7,353 bases of DNA from JANQIV01 sp050117315 (GTDB lineage Bacteria; Bacteroidota; Ignavibacteria; Ignavibacteriales; Melioribacteraceae). The stretch's first letter is position 1, and every line of letters starts with the position of its first letter. A program made the translations under genes and the position numbers. The notes under the pieces were generated by a model. That model was not told the DNA's origin. It saw only the letters and a list, made by a program, of their open reading frames with translations, and made no database searches. The stretch is taken from NCBI GenBank assembly GCA_050117315.1, contig JASFMY010000191.1:1-7353 (forward strand), in the 5' to 3' direction. This document shows positions 5,433 through 7,353 of the stretch, piece after piece.

Positions 5433-6872
5433 TTGAATATTGACGTAAAATTATTAGTTGATTTGTCACGGTATATAGTGGGAGCCGTACTAATTATATC
5501 GGCTGTCGGCAAGTTGATTACTCCCAATTTTTTCGTGTCACAGGTTGCAGAATTATATTTAAAAAATGTAAAAAAAAGAGTTCCGGTTGTTCTTGCTGCT
5601 TTTTTTACAAACGGCATTGAATTAATGCTTGGCTTTTCGCTGATTCTTCAATTCTATACATCTGTTACAATTATTATTACAACTCTGCTTTTAATTTCAT
5701 TTAGTATAGGCACCTGGTACCACCGTAAGGAATTAGATAACTGCGGATGCTTTGGAGCTTTAATTCACAGATCCCCGGCTCATTCAATTACTGAAAATAT
5801 CATAATGATATGCATGCTTCTTCTTTCATATTATTATGGTAATGTTAATTCCAATTTTGTTTTGTGGAAATTTCTGGTAGTTGTTGACATGCTTTTTATT
5901 TCACTCTTCCTTTGTACTTTGTTTCTTTATTTCCCTTTTTCTTACCCAGTTGTAAAGTTTTCAACTCTGCGTAAAAGAAATTCAATAAGTAAAATAAAAT
6001 ATTTTTCCGAGTTTATTGGGGCAAATAGTGAAGTGTTAATTATAGCCAGCAGTAATTCATGCCGGTTTTGTGTTACACAAATCCCTTTTGTAAACGGGTT
6101 ATCAAAATTATTTAGGAAGATCAGTAACGGAACAACGGTATATCTAATTTCCGAAAATGAAGAAGCACGGCTTCCGGAGTGGATAGATAGTGAGATAAAA
6201 GTAAAATATATAAAGAACTTCCATCACTTTGGATTAATTTCCAACGGCAAACCGGCGAGTGCATTAGCGGAAAACTCTAGAATTGTAAAAACATGGAATT
6301 ATGTTATCCCTTTCCTGTGGGATTTGTACAGACCGGGAAATATAGAAAATTACCTGGAAGAATATTTTAATCATGTTTTTGAATGTTACTCAAAATATTA
6401 TGACTTTACCGACTACCAGTATTTATTAACAATACTGTTTGAACAGGCAATCAAACTGGATAACAAAGGTATAAGAACAATACCTTTGCGCATCTTTGAT
6501 TTTATTGCCAACAAAGCAAATAGATGGATAAACGTTCCTGAAGATTTCCACGCAAAAAGTTATTACAATCTTGCAGTGACCCAGATGAAAGACGGAGAAA
6601 AACTATCTTCCGCGGAATCTTTTGAAAAAGCTTCTTTTTATTTACACAAAATTAAATCCGCAGAAAAAATTATTGAAAGTCTTGCGATTGCGAATGCATT
6701 AAATCCCGGGAGCAACGGGCAGTACCCGCCTAAGTTAATTGAATACTCTTCAGGTTATCCGGGGATAGATTTCAAAACAAAATATGATGAAGAATTTAAG
6801 AAGCTTAAAGGGATCGGCAGCGAATACCAATCCGAACTTAAGTTGATAGATCCCAAAGATAAATTGGAATAG
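5433..6872 (+). CDS. MauE/DoxX-like membrane protein fused to thioredoxin-like domain
   Basis: The 479 residues fall into three parts. Residues 1-170 carry about five hydrophobic segments (roughly 12-29, 51-72, 75-93, 120-137, 145-168) with the CGCFG motif (104-108) typical of MauE-type redox membrane proteins. Residues about 178-295 look like a thioredoxin/TlpA fold: a strand VLIIASS (201-207), the active-site pair C210-R-F-C213, and KPASALAE (273-280) around the expected cis-proline. Residues about 300-479 are mostly helical and I do not assign them. MauE-type proteins supply or control disulfides or heme/quinone cofactors together with a thioredoxin-like partner; here the partner is fused. 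The natural substrate in this locus is the Cys-containing peptides, whose disulfides or thiols it could manage at the membrane. The side facing the thioredoxin domain is not certain from sequence. The TTG start is inferred from AATTG at 5431 and a weak AGTAGG site. Confidence 0.75.
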   Translation: MNIDVKLLVDLSRYIVGAVLIISAVGKLITPNFFVSQVAELYLKNVKKRVPVVLAAFFTNGIELMLGFSLILQFYTSVTIIITTLLLISFSIGTWYHRKELDNCGCFGALIHRSPAHSITENIIMICMLLLSYYYGNVNSNFVLWKFLVVVDMLFISLFLCTLFLYFPFSYPVVKFSTLRKRNSISKIKYFSEFIGANSEVLIIASSNSCRFCVTQIPFVNGLSKLFRKISNGTTVYLISENEEARLPEWIDSEIKVKYIKNFHHFGLISNGKPASALAENSRIVKTWNYVIPFLWDLYRPGNIENYLEEYFNHVFECYSKYYDFTDYQYLLTILFEQAIKLDNKGIRTIPLRIFDFIANKANRWINVPEDFHAKSYYNLAVTQMKDGEKLSSAESFEKASFYLHKIKSAEKIIESLAIANALNPGSNGQYPPKLIEYSSGYPGIDFKTKYDEEFKKLKGIGSEYQSELKLIDPKDKLE

Positions 6873-6881
6873 TTACAACTT

Positions 6882-6895
6882 TGCACTCAAGTGCA
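6882..6895. promoter_or_regulatory. Perfect dyad upstream of second peptide gene
   Basis: TGCACT and AGTGCA are perfect arms around CA, giving the centre CTCAA that is also found in the dyad at 865-887. It ends 38 bases before the ATG at 6934. CATAAACTAAA (6894-6904) follows, identical to 899-909 before peptide gene 1. Weak promoter-like hexamers, TTGATA at 6843-6848 and TGGAAT at 6865-6870, lie inside the end of the MauE-like gene. Confidence 0.5.
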
Positions 6896-6921
6896 TAAAC
6901 TAAATAACTAATCTATTAACT

Positions 6922-6928
6922 AAGGAGG
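6922..6928 (+). promoter_or_regulatory. Strong ribosome binding site of peptide gene 2
   Basis: AAGGAGG lies five bases before the ATG at 6934. Another ATG at 6930 is out of frame and too close to this site, so 6934 is the start. Confidence 0.85.
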
Positions 6929-6933
6929 AATGT

Positions 6934-7146
6934 ATGGAATATAATACAAAGGACATTTCTGCCATATTTAATGAAATTTCAGACTCGAATATGGTAAGTG
7001 CAAACAGTGCTTGTGTGATGTACAGCGGAGCATTACCCGCAGATTATTGGTCGCCGTCCTGTTACTGGGTATGGATAGAGGACAGAATTATTGGGCCTTT
7101 ATGTGAGGATAAACCGTCTTGGTATGACGAATGCAACGGTTGTTGA
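6934..7146 (+). CDS. Putative RiPP precursor peptide 2 (70 aa)
   Basis: This 70-residue relative of the peptide at 924 shares the leader-like block (Y3, K6-D7-I8-S9, F12, E14-I15, V21-S22, C27) and the back-end marks: a Trp (W39), E49-D50, C57-E58-D59, W63, D65, C67 and a final Cys, C70. It has five cysteines where peptide 1 has three (extra C43 and C67/C70 spacing, with an NGC tail), and four tryptophans in the core region, including the WVW run at 45-47. There is no signal peptide or membrane segment. The gene follows the MauE-like gene by 61 bases and has its own strong ribosome binding site and dyad, so it can be read with the operon or alone. It could be the last gene of this cluster or the first of a second, tandem one beyond the window. 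A core that varies behind a constant leader is what one expects if one set of enzymes serves several peptides. Identification as a precursor is inferred from this pattern and the neighbours. Confidence 0.75.
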   Translation: MEYNTKDISAIFNEISDSNMVSANSACVMYSGALPADYWSPSCYWVWIEDRIIGPLCEDKPSWYDECNGC

Positions 7147-7353
7147 AAGTAATTTTGGGTATCCTAATAAGCTACCCTCTCATTCAGTATACGTATTCTT
7201 AATTATGATGACGTATCCTAATCTTACTCATAATCGTGCTCTTACTCCCTGTGGATTAAGATTAAAAGTCAATGCGTCACCGTATTTATGAATTAGAACA
7301 CTTAGCAGATAATTATTGAACGTAAGTATTGCTTACAGAAAATAAGTACTGTT
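7147..7353. other. Non-coding tail of the window with weak hairpins
   Basis: I see no convincing gene here. GGGTA and TACCC (about 7156-7176) could form a weak terminator after peptide gene 2, but no clear T-run follows. GTAAG-TATTG-CTTAC (7322-7336) is a short hairpin near the edge, and TAATCTTA/TAAGATTA form a wide-spaced inverted repeat. The short reading frame at 7091-7291 overlaps peptide gene 2 and is not credible. Confidence 0.5.

Noticed and set aside
7091..7291. 66-residue reading frame at the end of the window
   Set aside because: It overlaps peptide gene 2 in another frame, has no ribosome binding site and shows no protein-like pattern.
121..7353. CRISPR array or tRNA gene
   Set aside because: No regularly spaced direct repeats and no cloverleaf with a T-arm GTTCRA-type motif were seen.

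Overview
The window is AT-rich DNA from a bacterium that uses strong AGGAGG-type ribosome binding sites and TTG start codons. The gene content is a GH57-type enzyme, a MauE-like membrane protein fused to a thioredoxin domain, a group IIC intron tail, and intergenic palindromes built on GACATTTCGAA and GAGAAATCT. This would suit a member of the Bacteroidota/Ignavibacteria neighbourhood, but that placement is inference; nothing here is a phylogenetic marker.

Layout: (1) 1-120 is the 3' end of a group II (IIC-like) intron, from the domain IV/V side to the 3' splice site. (2) 121-923 is about 800 bases without a convincing gene, rich in short hairpins. (3) 924-7146 is what looks like one biosynthetic locus, all on the + strand: a 67-residue peptide gene, a terminator-like hairpin, a GH57 catalytic-domain gene overlapping a large gene (rest of GH57, an unassigned domain and a DUF1611-like P-loop domain), then a small cytoplasmic subtilisin-like protease, a MauE-thioredoxin membrane protein, and a second 70-residue peptide gene related to the first. 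(4) 7147-7353 has no convincing gene.

The best reading is a RiPP-like (ribosomally made, modified peptide) cluster. Two small genes share a conserved N-terminal leader-like block (Y3, KDIS, F12, EI, VS, C27) and diverge afterwards, except for a CED motif, a Trp and a C-terminal Cys. Their 5' regions also match: a perfect dyad about 37 nt before the start, a shared CATAAACTAAA and a strong ribosome binding site. Between them lie a protease that could cut a leader, a redox membrane protein that could handle cysteines, and two unusual enzymes in the place where a maturase would be expected. No radical SAM, YcaO, lanthipeptide cyclase, ATP-grasp or transporter gene is visible. If this is a RiPP system, its chemistry would therefore rest on a GH57-like enzyme split over two genes and a DUF1611-like ATP-binding domain, which I do not recognise as a described class. 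The intergenic gaps on both sides of the protease carry hairpins and a palindromic repeat, so the locus may be more than one transcript.
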